Shown here: piece after piece, positions 1-11,987 of the stretch
Numbering within the stretch: the first letter of the stretch is position 1
Layout of the letters: every line of letters begins with the position of its first letter
NCBI RefSeq assembly: GCF_958450345.1
Contig: NC_088781.1
Coordinates: 56,622,315 to 56,686,314, forward strand
DNA from: Calliphora vicina
Lineage: Eukaryota; Arthropoda; Insecta; Diptera; Calliphoridae
Direction: 5' to 3'
DNA length: 64,000 nt
Position numbers and translations under genes: made by a program
Notes under the pieces: model-generated
Seen by the model: only the letters and a program-made list of their open reading frames with translations
Databases searched by the model: none
What the model was told of the DNA's origin: nothing

Positions 1-1600
1 TTTTTATTTAAATCAAAACAAAACAACGACAACATGAAAACATAAATATTTTTTTTTTTTTGTTTTAAAACAAAATTTACTTGAATTGCAATTTGATATT
101 TATTTATAATGATTTACTTATTATTAGTGGTATTTTATTCATCATTCAATTTGTACTACTACTACTGCCAACTCCCAGCTATGGATGCAATCGTATTTAA
201 GTTATGGCAGTTCCTGGTGTATAGCAAGCAGCCAGCCAGCAGTGGTGGTATGTTAAATACTTAATGTAGTAAAATTTGAATACTCACTCATATTGTAGTT
301 GTAGTAAATTCATAGTAAAATATTGTACGAGTATAATTTTCAGAAGTAGAAATATTAAATGTCTGCGGGCTAAACGTGCCAATGTTCATACTTCTTTCTA
401 TACGTGTACTATTCTTTGCTGAGATCTATTCTATTGCTGCTGTTTGCTGTTTAATGTTATCGTGGCTAAGGAAAAAAATAATTTTCTTCAGCACTATTTT
501 AGCATATTTTTCGCGCGCTCAAATCTTCCCAACATTCCCCACTATCAGCTAAACTAAAACTAAATCCTTTTCTTTTAACTTGAAACAACTGATTGGTAAT
601 ATTGTCCACTTCAAATATGAAAAATATTTCCAATTTTATGGATTTAGATGATAATTCTCACTAGACCTTGTTAAAGCTGCATAAACAAAGGAGTTTAGGA
701 ACTTCATAATAAAATAAGTACGCTTGGTGATTTTCCACGAATAAAAATGTAAAATTTTAATTAATGTAAAATTTTAACAATTAAAGATATAATAACAAAA
801 TTTTGAACCAATATAGACTCAAATGTCTTTAAATCAATAGCATTAGAATTTTTGAAATTTTTTATTTTCAAATACCGAAATTCCTAAAACGGGGAAATTG
901 TGTTCCATAAACTGAGTTTTTTTAAAAAAGTGCCTACTGTGACGTTATTTACCGTGTGATAGTAAAAATACTTAGTAGGTATTTAAAAAACATATGAGGT
1001 TATACAAATATGGAGCTTTTTCTTGGATCGGTGTTTTGCCTTTTTAGAATTTTTTACTTAAACCGAATTTTTTTATTTTAAATTCGCCAAGTTTGGATAG
1101 GACTGGGGGTGGTATGAGCCAAATTTTTCTTTACACGCTCTTGCATTTATTTATCTTTCCGGATCATAAAAAAATTCTATATAGTCCCGAAGAAATTTTT
1201 TTTCTACAAAAGAAAAAATATATGGGATTTTTTTAAAAAACGTAAAAAATACGGCCCTTTTTACAAGTTTCGACTTTGGATGAGTCTAACTTTTTATAGG
1301 GAAGAGATAACTGTTAGCAAGTTGCTTTTATTTTATTTAGAATTTTATCGCCAATATTGCTGATATTTTAAAAATAAATCTCGATACTCCGTAGGCCCGC
1401 CATATCTAAAAAACCATAAAAAGCGTATTTTTTGTAGATCTTCTCAAGGACTATTTATATATTAAAAATTTCAGCTCATTCGGATCATTAATACATTTTT
1501 GGCGATTTTTAAAAAAAAAAATTGAGACCCGAGGTAACCAACTTTGAGGAAGCTGAGCAAACGTAAATAAACTCGAAAATACCTCAGCTCAAACCATGTG
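1..1600. other. A+T-rich intergenic DNA, nothing recognised
   Basis: No open frame or known domain is visible. The sequence is dominated by A and T runs. The part from about 1000 to 1590 has the texture of decayed transposon DNA, but I could not match it to another copy in the window. Confidence 0.4.
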
Positions 1601-1689
1601 AAATTTGCTAATAATATCTCCAATAGTTCCCAAGATACCGAATTATTTCCAAAAAAAAGTTTTTAAACCACTGTGCATCCCGCCTTACC

Positions 1690-2041
1690 CTACTATGTCT
1701 GGAGATTGGAAAATACAAAATGTCCACGTTGTAGGAGATGGGAGATTTCAATGCAAACACTTAGGAAAACGCGGCTTACGGCGCCTAACGAAAGCGGAAA
1801 TCTACAGGTACAATCTAGTAATTGGTGGAACATTGTTCCTTCACCGTAAAGCACATAAAGTAACTGGGCTGTCACCAGATGGAAACACGGAAAATCTAAT
1901 TGACTTGGGCACTCTTGGACATTCGTCGAAAACTAGGAGCAGACTTCTCTAGTGACCATCACTTAGGTGACACGGAAGAGATTGGATGAGGAAAACTTAA
2001 AAATAAAACTAAAAAATGCTTCTCAACAGAACATCAACAAT
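1690..2041 (+). mobile_element. LINE endonuclease fragment (non-LTR retrotransposon, decayed)
   Basis: Conceptual translation gives a stretch resembling the C-terminal half of the apurinic-type endonuclease of non-LTR retrotransposons: NLVIGGTLF, then SPDGNTENLID, then, after a frameshift near 1950, GADFSSDHHL. In intact elements these correspond to the T-SPDG-x-N-x-ID block and the catalytic SDH motif. The N-terminal part and the reverse transcriptase are missing, and an early stop follows the frameshift. The foldback element begins immediately after it at about 2043, so that element may have inserted into this LINE remnant. The clade cannot be fixed from so little; RTE-like is my best guess. 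Confidence 0.7.
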
Positions 2042-2042
2042 G

Positions 2043-4608
2043 TATATGGGGGATTTCATGTCAAGTGAACCAACTTTTGAAATCGATGTCTTCCGATCGG
2101 GATGAAATTTGCACCAAGGTTAGCTCTATTGGATAGTAACTCAGACACAATTTTTCAACAACATCGGTCGAGAACTCTCTGAGTTATAGGGGGTAAAATT
2201 TTGACAATTTGGTCAAACAGGGGTTTTTTCTTATCCATGTAACTTATTACCTATTGTTCTTAGCAAAATGTGTTCCAAATAGTATAGATAGCTATTTCTT
2301 CGATCTTTCGAAAAAAAATATTTAAAAAAAAAAATAAAAAATTTTTAATATTTTTTTTCCGAAATCAAAAACTTTTTTGACTTTTTTTTAAAATACGCTA
2401 TTTTTTTTTTTTTTTTCTTAAAATAAAGTTTAGATATTTTCCTTGAACACCTACTTGGTCGCTTAGTGGGATGCGAGTGGGATATCTATCAAAATAAATA
2501 TTTTGTAACTCAAAACATAAAATTTTTGACTTTTTTTGCAAAATCAAAAACTTTGTTGACTTTTTTTTTCAAAATGGACCCTTTTTTAATCTTTTTTTTT
2601 AGGTCAAACAAAAGCTTAGATATTATCCTTGAAGACCCTTTTGGTCGCTTAGTGGGATGCGAGTGGGATATCTATCAAAATAAATATTTTTTAACTCAAG
2701 ACTTACAATTTTTGACTTTTTTTTTTGCAAATACGATTTTTTTTCCAAATGGGCCCTTTTTTTAAATTTTTTTTTGTAGTCAAAAGAAAGCTTAGGTCCA
2801 TTCCTTTAAGATATTTTTAGTCCCTTAGTGGGATGCGAGTAGGATATCTATCAAAATAAATATTTTGTAACGCAAGACATACAATTTTTTAATTTTTTTT
2901 TGCAAAATCAAAATTTTTTTCCAATATGGGCCCTTTTTTAATTTTTTTTTTTGCTCAAAAGAAAGCCTAGGTCCATTCCTTTAAGATATTTTTAGTCCCT
3001 TAGTGGGATGCGAGTGGGATATCTATCAAAATAAATATTTTGTAACGCAAGACATACAATTTTTTAATTTTTTTTTGAAAAATCGAAATTTTTTTCCAAT
3101 ATGGGACTTTTTTTTAAAAATTTTTTTTGCTCAAAAGAAAGCTTAGGTCTTTTCCTTTAAGACCTATTTTGTCACTTAGGAAGATGTGAGTAGGATATCT
3201 ATTAAAATAAAAATTTTGTAACTCAAGACATTCAATTATTGACTTTTTTTTGCAAATTCGAATTTTTTTTCAAAATGGGCCCTTTTTTAAAAATTTTTTT
3301 TTAGTCAAAAGAAAGCTTAGGTCCATTCCTTTAAGATATTTTAGGTCCCTTAGTGGGATACGAGTGGGATATCTATCAAAATAAATATTTTGTAACTCAA
3401 GATATACAATTTTTGATTTTTTGGCAAAATCAAAAACTTTTTTGACTTTTTTTTAAAATGGGCCCTTTTTGTAATTTTTTTTTTTGATATAAAGAAAGCT
3501 TAGGCCTATTCCTTTAAGATGGTTTTGATCGCTTAGTGGGATGCGAGTGGGATATATATCAAAATAAATGTTTTGTAACTCAAGACATACAATTTTTGTG
3601 TTAAAACATTTATTTTGATAGATATCCCACTCGCATCCCACTAAGGGACTAAAAATATCTTAAAGGAATGGACCTAGGCTTTCTTTTGAGCAAAAAAAAA
3701 AATTAAAAAAGGGCCCATATTGGAAAAAAATTTTGATTTTGCAAAAAAAAATTAAAAAATTGTATGTCTTGCGTTACAAAATATTTATTTTGATAGATAT
3801 CCTACTCGCATCCCACTAAGGGACTAAAAATATCTTAAAGGAATGGACCTAAGCTTTCTTTTGACTACAAAAAAAATTTTAAAAAAAGGGCCCATTTGGA
3901 AAAAAAATCGTATTTGCAAAAAAAAAAGTCAAAAATTGTAAGTCTTGAGTTAAAAAATATTTATTTTGATAGATATCCCACTCGCATCCCACTAAGCGAC
4001 CAAAAGGGTCTTCAAGGATAATATCTAAGCTTTTGTTTGACCTAAAAAAAAAGATTAAAAAAGGGTCCATTTTGAAAAAAAAAAGTCAACAAAGTTTTTG
4101 ATTTTGCAAAAAAAGTAAAAAATTTTATGTTTTGAGTTACAAAATATTTATTTTGATAGATATCCCACTCGCATCCCACTAAGCGACCAAGTAGGTGTTC
4201 AAGGAAAATATCTAAACTTTATTTTAAGAAAAAAAAAAAAAAAAAAAAAATAGCGTATTTTAAAAAAAAGTCAAAAAAGTTTTTGATTTCGGAAAAAAAA
4301 TATTAAAAATTTTTTATTTTTTTTTTTAAATATTTTTTTTCGAAAGATCGAAGAAATAGCTATCTATACTATTTGGAACACATTTTGCTAAGAACAATAG
4401 GTAATAAGTTACATGGATAAGAAAAAACCCCTGTTTGACCAAATTGTCAAAATTTTACCCCCTATAACTCAGAGAGTTCTCGACCGATGTTGTTGAAAAA
4501 TTGTGTCTGAGTTACTATCCAATAGAGCTAACCTTGGTGCAAATTTCATCCCGATCGGAAGACATCGATTTCAAAAGTTGGTTCACTTGACATGAAATCC
4601 CCCATATA
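2043..4608. mobile_element. Foldback-type palindromic element with long inverted repeats
   Basis: The left arm (about 2043-3042) is repeated almost perfectly as reverse complement in the right arm (about 3603-4608). The outer ends read TATATGGGGGATTTCATG and its complement. A TA dinucleotide flanks a TATGGGGG...CCCCCATA core on both sides, which fits a TA target-site duplication as in Tc1/mariner-type insertions. Inside the arms lie tandem units of about 175-187 bp (separate entry). The roughly 555-bp spacer holds extra copies of the same unit, so the left side is longer than the right. No coding capacity is credible: the open frames here are readings of the tandem unit. The structure (long inverted repeats built from tandem units) is that of Foldback/Galileo-like elements or a large MITE. 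Arms this similar suggest recent formation or ongoing gene conversion. Confidence 0.85.
2463..3600. repeat. About seven tandem units of 175-187 bp inside the foldback element
   Basis: The phrase TGGGATGCGAGTGGGATATC (with variants) recurs at about 2468, 2655, 2829, 3005, 3180, 3355 and 3538, each time followed by TATCAAAATAAATATTTTGTAAC and a T-rich tail. About four complementary copies occur in the right arm near 3635, 3810, 3985 and 4170. Units differ by small indels in the T runs. Confidence 0.85.
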
Positions 4609-4685
4609 TTAGCTGGCAAGACACAAAACAGATATATTCACTAATGGTACAGAACAATTTATTGGATCAAATGAACATACAAGAA

Positions 4686-5889
4686 AAGAGTGGGATTTTG
4701 GTGTCAAAAAGTCAATTTTTCTAAACCTCAATTTCAAAAATCAAATGATGCAGTTTTGTAGAGAAATGTTTAAAGATGAAATGTACACTTATAGCTTTAA
4801 GAAAAATTGTATTTTATTTTTAAAAAATTTAAGTAAAGTCAATGCAAGGGTGTTAAGGAAAATTTACTTATATTTTCACGCAATTCAGTGGTTTATTTAT
4901 GTATAATTTTCCTAATAATACCATTTACCTTTAACATATTTGAAAAATATAACATTTCTCCATCAATAAAAAAAAAACTTATGGGAATACCATAAACCGA
5001 AGATATGCCTAAATCTATAAGTCTCTAAAAATTATTTTATTTTTGATTTTCCATAGAGAAAAAAAATGTAGCCCCACTATCCCCCAAGCTGTTTTTAATA
5101 AAATGAAAGGTGGGAGTGTCTTGTTTCGATTAAAAGTAAAAATAGTTTTCGGAACAGGATGAAAACTTAAAATTTTTTGTCGAATAATAAACGAAATATC
5201 AAAAAAATTCTTATCTATGTATGGGTTTCGTGTGCGGTGGGCATGACCGATTTTATTGAAACTTAAAAGTTTTTGTCTAATAATAAACGAAATATCAAAA
5301 AAATGTTACCTATGTATGGGTTTCGTGTGCGGTGGGCGTGACCGATTTAATTGAAACTCGGCATGCGTTCCTTTTTTGTATCAATAAATGTATGTACCAA
5401 AATTTTTAGACTTTTGCTTGGATATAAACAATTTTATGCGAAAAAATCAATTTGATTGTATGGGCAGTGGGCGTTGGGCGTGTTCGATTTTGATAAAATT
5501 TCATTTTATTCTTAAGTTAGTCCATATAATTCTCGGTGCCAAATTTCAATGCTCTACGACCACTGCTTATAATTTTTGCACAAAAATGTATTGCATTTGG
5601 ATTGCATGGGCGGTTTGCGGTGGGCATGGCCGATTTTAATAAAACTTAGCGTACATTCTCCTTTTGTTTCAGAAAATATATGTATGTAGATTTTTACTTG
5701 GATAGGAAAAATTTTATGGAAAAAAATCTATTTGGATTGTATGGGTAGTGGGCGTTGGGCGTGGTCGATTTTGATAAAATTTAATTTTTTTCTTAGTTTG
5801 GTCCATATAATTATCGGTGCCAAATTTCAGCGCTCTACAACCACTCCTTATAATTTTTGCAAAAAAATGTATGAAGCCATCCCTCTGTT
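4686..5889. mobile_element. Transib-like non-autonomous element, copy A (degraded ends)
   Basis: This is an inverted relative of the element at 8421-10713. Its left end reads GTGGGATTTTGGTGTC and its right end GAAGCCATCCCTCTGT, matching both termini of that copy. The terminal heptamers have mutated and no target-site duplication can be seen. Internally it carries a tandem duplication of about 110 bp around TATGGGTTTCGTGTGCGGTG (5215-5345) and weaker copies near 5460, 5600 and 5745. There is no coding capacity. Confidence 0.6.
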
Positions 5890-7949
5890 AGACGTGGCAG
5901 CTTACTATTGACAGGAAGAAAGTAGTAGCTTTGCATAACTCAAGCAAGACTCGAACTAAGCCACAATACCAAAATCAAATCCTTAAACCGAGAATTTAAT
6001 ATGTGATGTGAACGTTGATATAAAAGAAGATGGACTAACAACATAGTTAGCCCATCACAAGCAGCTGCTGAAACTTATCTTAGTCGGAATTTATACCGGG
6101 CAGCTAAAAAATTAACAAACAACAACAGATCAACAAGCAGCTCAACCACTGAATCTATGGCATTGATTATTGATTTTCCAATCAATAAATCGGGAATTCT
6201 CCCGGCTCGGTTGCTATTTAAAATCGAGAAAATCGGCCCACAAATATCAAATGTTATATTTAATAAGGAAAATTTCTAAAGTATTATTTGGTGAAGAGTG
6301 ACAGCCGAAATATGATTATATTTAGGTTTATAAATATAAACTAACAGTCATCAAATGAGAGCAAAGGCTTCTTATCTGAACAAGTATTTTACTCAATAGT
6401 AGCAATCTATAATATTTGTATTTTTGGATTAATAGAATGAAAAGTAAGTCCCATTATCATTTTGACACTCAACTTAGCATACAAAAATACTGCCACAAAT
6501 TAAGGTAGTCCAGAGTTCTTGCTAATTTGACCTTAGTACCAAAATTCTCGTAAATATACCTGATATTTTGAAATATTGTATCCGTAGATTAGAGAATGGC
6601 AAACTCAACGGAAACTTAGCACTGGTGGTAACGAAATTACCTTATTCCCCCAACCAATAATTTTAAGGCAATAGATGTTTGTATGTATTTATGAGAATGT
6701 AAGTATGTTTGATAGTATTAACAAATTTACTGCATATGATTATAATATTTCACCGTTATTATTATAAATAATGTTCGGTTGGTGTCTGTGTGTTCGAGTG
6801 TTTCTTTTTGTTCCTTTTTTCTGTGTCTTAAAGGAATTGTAGTCGTATGAATGATTTTTGCTCGTACTGGTTGGTTGGCTGGTTGGTTGTTTGGTTTATT
6901 GTATAAAGTTTCTATTGTTAAAAATCTCAAAAGATTTTGTTTTATTTTATTAAATTTTTTTTTGGTGTTTGTTCAACAAAAAAAGGCGGTTATATTTGCT
7001 ACTGCTTTATTGTGTTGATATTGCCACTTTAAATATTCTTGTGTTCTTGCAACAACTGCTGCTGCTGTTGTTGCTGCTGGTACCGTGCTGCGGGTGACAA
7101 TCGACCACACACAAACACATTATGCTTACAAAATTTCAATGATTTACTGTTATAATGTTGTCCTGTTCAACTGAAATCTACTCGTACATGCAAAAACCCC
7201 CCAAAAAATATACATATCTACATACATTTTATTCAAGAATGCATGAGATTTTTTCAAAAAAATATTATTTAAGGCAGAAACGTAGATTTAAGGGGATATA
7301 TATGGAAATATATAATTGTTCTTAAAACTTATATAATAACGATCTGTTTAATTATGATAAACAAATTCTGTTACTTAAATTCGTCCAGCTGTAAGAAATA
7401 ATTGGCCAGATATCTTGCAACTTGAAGAATTTATTCGCAGATTTGAAAAAACTCCTATTCCAATTACGCTCCTTTTCCACTGCTGCCATCTTAATATCAT
7501 AAATTTTAGCATATTTTCTCCTTTTTTTACAGTAAAACGACAAAACCAAAACTATAGTTTGGTCACTTTACTCTCCCTCTCCGTATGTGTGTTTGTTTGT
7601 GTCACCATTTGTGATGCATACTGGTGCTGACTCTTAAAACAGGTGACAACAGATGTTGATGAAATATGGCCTTAAATAAACGTTAAAATACATAAAACTG
7701 ATAGTTGTGGGAGTTTAATAACATGTGGTAAAAGATTGTGAGAAGAATTATTTAACAAATATTTAAATAAATCTCAGCAAAAAATGGCAGTTTTGCAAAA
7801 TGAAGAAATTTCATAAAATAAAATGTAAAAAAATTGCAATAATTTCAAATAGGGCTTGGACTAACTAGAGGATGTTTTTTATGGAGGTGGAGAAATATAA
7901 ATTGAAAAAAAATTGGCTTTATTAAATAAATACTTGTTTGGCATTATTG
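5890..7949. other. Intergenic DNA with a mini-me tail fragment and simple repeats
   Basis: Positions about 6183-6245 match, in reverse, the CCGAGCCGG...TCTCGATTTTA part of the mini-me/DINE-1-like family found at 36180-36260. A GGTT-rich simple repeat lies near 6865-6900 and a GTTGCTGCTG-type repeat near 7050-7080. The rest (6280-7950) looks like ordinary A+T-rich spacer without recognised genes or elements. Confidence 0.5.
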
Positions 7950-8195
7950 AGTAAATATTATATGATTTCGGGCATGTGGACACTGCGGCTAGAGTGTACA
8001 TGGCGTATCATGGAGTTCCAATTTTCAAACATCTTATGCTGCAAATCAGGCTGTATTTCGGCTATTACGCGTCGAAAATTTGTGAAAAGTGCTATATCGT
8101 TCTTCTTGGGTATACTAACCATTTCAGTATAATGTGTCCAAATATCAGAACTTTTTCCTTTTTAGCGGTGTCCCAGTGGCTGCGAATGTAGAAAC
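7950..8195 (-). pseudogene. Mariner-type transposase C-terminal fragment
   Basis: Read on the minus strand, the translation contains RRVIAEIQPDLQHKMFENW and, further on, HMPEIIY. This resembles the C-terminal end of Tc1/mariner-family transposases, where a VIAEIQPD-type helix is followed by an S-R-GGHMPEIIF terminus. Catalytic residues lie upstream and are absent. It is an isolated, non-functional remnant. Confidence 0.6.
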
Positions 8196-8465
8196 TGAAA
8201 TGAAGGAAAACTGATATTCGCAATTTTACCAATAGTCGTGTCATTGTCTTAGAATTAAATAAAGACCCAGAATATAAATATTTTTGTGAGTTGTAGATAT
8301 GGGTGGCCCTTAATAAACGAAAGTTGGATTTTTGACAGTCTCACCACCCAGTTTGGTGAACATTGAAAAAAAAAACCATCCTGAAAAAATTTTAGGTAAA
8401 TCGGTTGGGGTTAACTGCCGCACAGAGGGATGGCTTCATAAATTTTTTGGAGTGGTCGTAGAGCG

Positions 8466-9956
8466 CACAGTGGTATGAGAATAAAAAAAGAGGGAAATAA
8501 ATCTGTAACTTCTAAACCCTTACTTCGCTTTGAATGAAATTTCACATTCTCAAAGAGGAAGTGTAGTCGAGTTTAAGTTTTGAATTTGGACCTCATGAGC
8601 TGACCAGGAGCGGGACCAGGGGTTCCCAAATTAGGACACCTCGGGTATGTTCAATTTTTAAAATTATCCTATTTCTTCGTTTGTGATCCGCTTTAAAAAA
8701 AATTACACATGTATAATGTCCTCATCGAGCACTACATAAAACCTCGTCGTAGCTATCGATTATATATTATAGCTTAGGAGATATTCGCATTTGAAAATTT
8801 AATTTTCAACATTTTTACCCACCCTACTCCAGTTTTTTGGTGACCGCGGTTCCAAATATTCCCCGATTTTATCAATTTTTCCTTTATAGGATTAACAATA
8901 GATGTATATATCAAATAAAGAAAGAATTAAAAAAGGCGATTTTTCGCAATTTTTTTGGCAAAAAAGTACTTTTATTCTTTTTAAGTTATCTAAAAAATTT
9001 CTACGAGGATGTATAATGAATTTGTACTTTTTGAAAAGCTAACTTTACGACAAATATTTTAAATGAAAAAAACATTTATAATTTTTGATACCGATGGGAT
9101 CAGGTCCATTAAAAAAATGCCTATTTTTTATGTAAAATTCAACTTTAGGGCAAAAATTCGCAAATCGCATACTTGATATCAAAATATAGTAACCTATTTT
9201 AGATGGCCCAATAAGTTCTTAATTATTTTGTAAAGGGTTCCGATAACCCCGCCCCTGGTATGGATATTATAGCCAAAAAACGAAAAAAATCCATTTTTGG
9301 GATTTTTCAATATTTTTTTGGGAATTGCGGGATACTTGATACCAAATTTCAAAATTTGTTTTTATTTTTCCATTTTAAATAGAAAAATCTACATAACTGT
9401 GAAATTTCATTAAAAAATATTCATAAATAAAAATTTTATTTCAATTTGAAAAATTTGTATCTATGCAAAATTCAATAAAAAGCTTTTTTTGTCATATTTT
9501 TCAAAAAAGTATGCCATGAATTTTTTAATTGTCAAAAGTTATATACATTTTTGAAAAGTAGACAAAATCCTCTATCCATTGATATATAACATGTCTACGT
9601 TATGTTTTTTACGTGTCAAATAAATTAGGGAAAACTTAACAACTCGCTGAGAATTTACCTAGCACTGTTATTTACATTCATAAAAATGTTGTTATGTAGG
9701 CAACATGCTTTTTTATGAATTTCTATGTTAGGTAAATTCTCTTCTTCTCAAACGAAGAAATAGGATCATTTTAAAAATTGAACATACCCGAGGTGTCCTA
9801 CTTTGGGAACCCCTGGTCCCGCTCCTGGAGGTTCAAATTCAAAACTTAAACTCGACTACACTTCCTCTTTGCGCGTGTGAAATTTCGTTCAAATCGGCGT
9901 AAGAGTTTAGAAGTTACAGATTTATTTCCCTCTTTTTTTATACTCATACCACTGTG
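8466..9956. mobile_element. Transib-like element, copy C, nested inside copy B
   Basis: The element begins CACAGTGGTATGAG and ends CTCATACCACTGTG. The terminal inverted repeats are long, about 220 bp (8466-8690 against 9755-9956). Flanks are GAGCG (8461-8465) and GGGCG (9957-9961), a 5-bp duplication with one difference. The empty site is preserved in copy A, where GTAGAGCGCTGAAATTTGG is uninterrupted on the complementary strand (about 5826-5848). The core (about 8680-9500) is shared with 20875-21740 and with 36480-37300. No transposase frame remains. Confidence 0.82.
9649..9741. repeat. 93-bp inverted repeat (MITE-like) near the right end of copy C
   Basis: It begins GAGAATTTACCTA and ends TAGGTAAATTCTC, with further pairing of TTCATAAAAA and TTTTTTATGAA inside. 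The related copy at 35722-37508 stops being similar at about the same place, so it may be a separate small insertion or simply part of the element end. Confidence 0.5.
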
Positions 9957-11029
9957 GGGCGCTGAAATTTGGCATAAATATGGATTAAATTAAGAAAAAA
10001 ATTAAATTTTATCAAAATCGACCACGCCCAACGCCCACTGATTATACAATCCAAATAGATTTTTTCGCATAACATTTTTCCTATCCAAGTAAAAGTCTAG
10101 AAATTTGGTACATATATTTTTTGAAACAAAAGAAGAACGCATGCCGAGTTTCAATAAAATCGGTCACGCCCACGAAACCCATACATAGGTAAAATTTTTT
10201 TGATATTTCGTTTATTATTCGACAAAAAATTTTAAGTTTTCATCCTGTTCCGAAAACTTCCGAAAACTATTTTTTCTTTTAATCGAAACAAAACACTCCC
10301 AACTTTCATTTTATTAAATTAACAGCTAGGGGGAAAGTGGGGCTACATTTTTTTCCATGGAAAATCAAAAATAAAATAATTTTTAGAGACATAGATTTGG
10401 GCATATCTTCTTAACGGATTATGGTATCACCAAAATTTTTTTTTATTAATGGAGAAATGTTATATTTTTCAAATATATTAAATGTAAGTGGTACTATTAG
10501 GAAAATTATACATATATAAACCACTTAATTGCGTGAAAATATAATTAAATTTTAGCTTAACAACCTTGCATGGACTTTACTTCAATTTTTTAAAAATAAA
10601 ATAAAATTGTTCTTAAAACTATAAGTGTACATTTCATCTTTAAACATTTCTCTACAAAACTGCATCATTTGATTTTTGAAAAATAGACTTTTTGACACCA
10701 AAATCCCTCTGTGTGCCGCAAGCCCTCTGAAGTTTTGGGATGCATTTACACGTGGGAAAATTGAAATTTATTTAGTTTTTGTAAATATGTTGTCATTAAA
10801 AAATTACTTTTGCAGTTTAATTTAAAAGAATAGAAATATGTACGTAATTGTCGTTCTAATGAGACATAAAAAACAGAAATTGGTTAAAAAAATTTAAAGT
10901 TTTTAAAAATTTCGCAGGCCATTAACGTGTCTCAGAACAAAATTAACATATTTTGAGAAATATTAAAATAAAAGCTTTTTTCATTTAAAATATATCCATA
11001 TTTACTTAACCTATATTTAGACTTCCAAT

Positions 11030-11980
11030 TGAATGTAGCATTATTCTGGCTGAAATATCAGCCATCAAAAGGGCGGCTAACTGGCTTAGTTATAACAAGA
11101 TATCAGACAGCGATATTCGTATATATACTGACAGTAAAAAAAATCTCTAACGGGTGTATACACAACATCTAATTTGGTCCAGGAATGCCGGGCATCCTTA
11201 AACAGGATGGCGATACATTCAACAGTCGTACTCAAGTGGGTACGGGGACACGGGGATACTGGGGGGGGATCTGGCGAAAAAAGGCGCCATGTTACCTGAC
11301 GGAGACATAGACTTCCTATATGGGATTCCGTTATCCAAATGCATGCTACAAATCAGTAATTTATACTATGAGCTCTCTCAGACAAGATGGGGTTGTGAAC
11401 CCACATGCACTATAACCAGGATGATATGGCCCCGACTGAATCGGGGACGAACAACACATCTTCTTGGCTTTACACGCTCACAATTGAGTGGTGTAGTTGC
11501 GGTCATAACTGGACACTGCACCTTTGGTAACCACGCTAGGAGACTTGGTCTGCCATACCATGACTTCTGCAGAAGTTGTCAGAACGAGTTGGAGGATGAG
11601 ACTATTTTTCATCTTTTTTGTTACTGTCCGGCATTAGGAGATCGAACATCGTTCCCTAAATAGTCTTTCTGGGCGAATATGAGGCTTGAGGGCATTAATG
11701 CCTTTATAGGAAGTAGCAATTGGTTAAAAAAAAGACCTGACACGGGGATCTATTAGAGAACCTAATAACCGCCGACTCATTGGCACGTAACTTTTGAATC
11801 TCCTCCCTCTTTCTTTCTTTGGACATCTCCTTCTTAACTTTATCTTCTCCTTCTCTCTTTTCACTTATTTCTGTCCCTCTTTCTTTTGTTTTCTTCTACT
11901 TTCAGGTAACACAAAGGTACCACTGCTTGGACCCACGTGAGCTGCTCTTCTTTTTTTTAATCATTTCGTGACTGCCTGGA
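11030..11980 (+). mobile_element. LINE 3' part: RNase H domain and zinc-knuckle-like C-terminus, broken
   Basis: The translation from about 11040 reads AEISAIKRAANWLSY and then IRIYTDSK, the second and third acidic motifs of a LINE-type RNase H. A frameshift and stop follow, then WVRGHGDTGG (the W-V-x-GH motif), then an open stretch at 11289-11663. That stretch ends with HARRLGLPYHDFCRSC and FHLFCYCPAL, the C-x2-C / H / C arrangement seen downstream of RNase H in R1/LOA/I-type non-LTR retrotransposons. Stops and frameshifts show it is dead. The following 300 bp, rich in C and T, look like the element's 3' UTR. Confidence 0.75.
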
Positions 11981-11987
11981 AACCTAA

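Larger units (their letters stand above)
8421..10713. mobile_element. Transib-like element, copy B, with perfect 5-bp TSD
   Basis: The left end is CACAGAGGGATGGCTTCATA and the right end finishes CCAAAATCCCTCTGTG, so both termini are CACAGAGGGAT. The 5 bp TGCCG occur directly before (8416-8420) and directly after (10714-10718), a perfect target-site duplication. CAC-initial termini with a GC-rich 5-bp duplication are hallmarks of the RAG-related Transib superfamily (family knowledge). A second element (8466-9956) is inserted 45 bp inside the left end. Without it the host element is about 800 bp and non-coding. It is related in inverted order to copy A at 4686-5889. Confidence 0.8.

Noticed and set aside
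2466..4070. Open frames containing GCEWDIYQNKYF on both strands
   Set aside because: They are translations of the tandem units of the foldback palindrome, occurring in mirror image in the right arm, with phenylalanine runs from poly-T.
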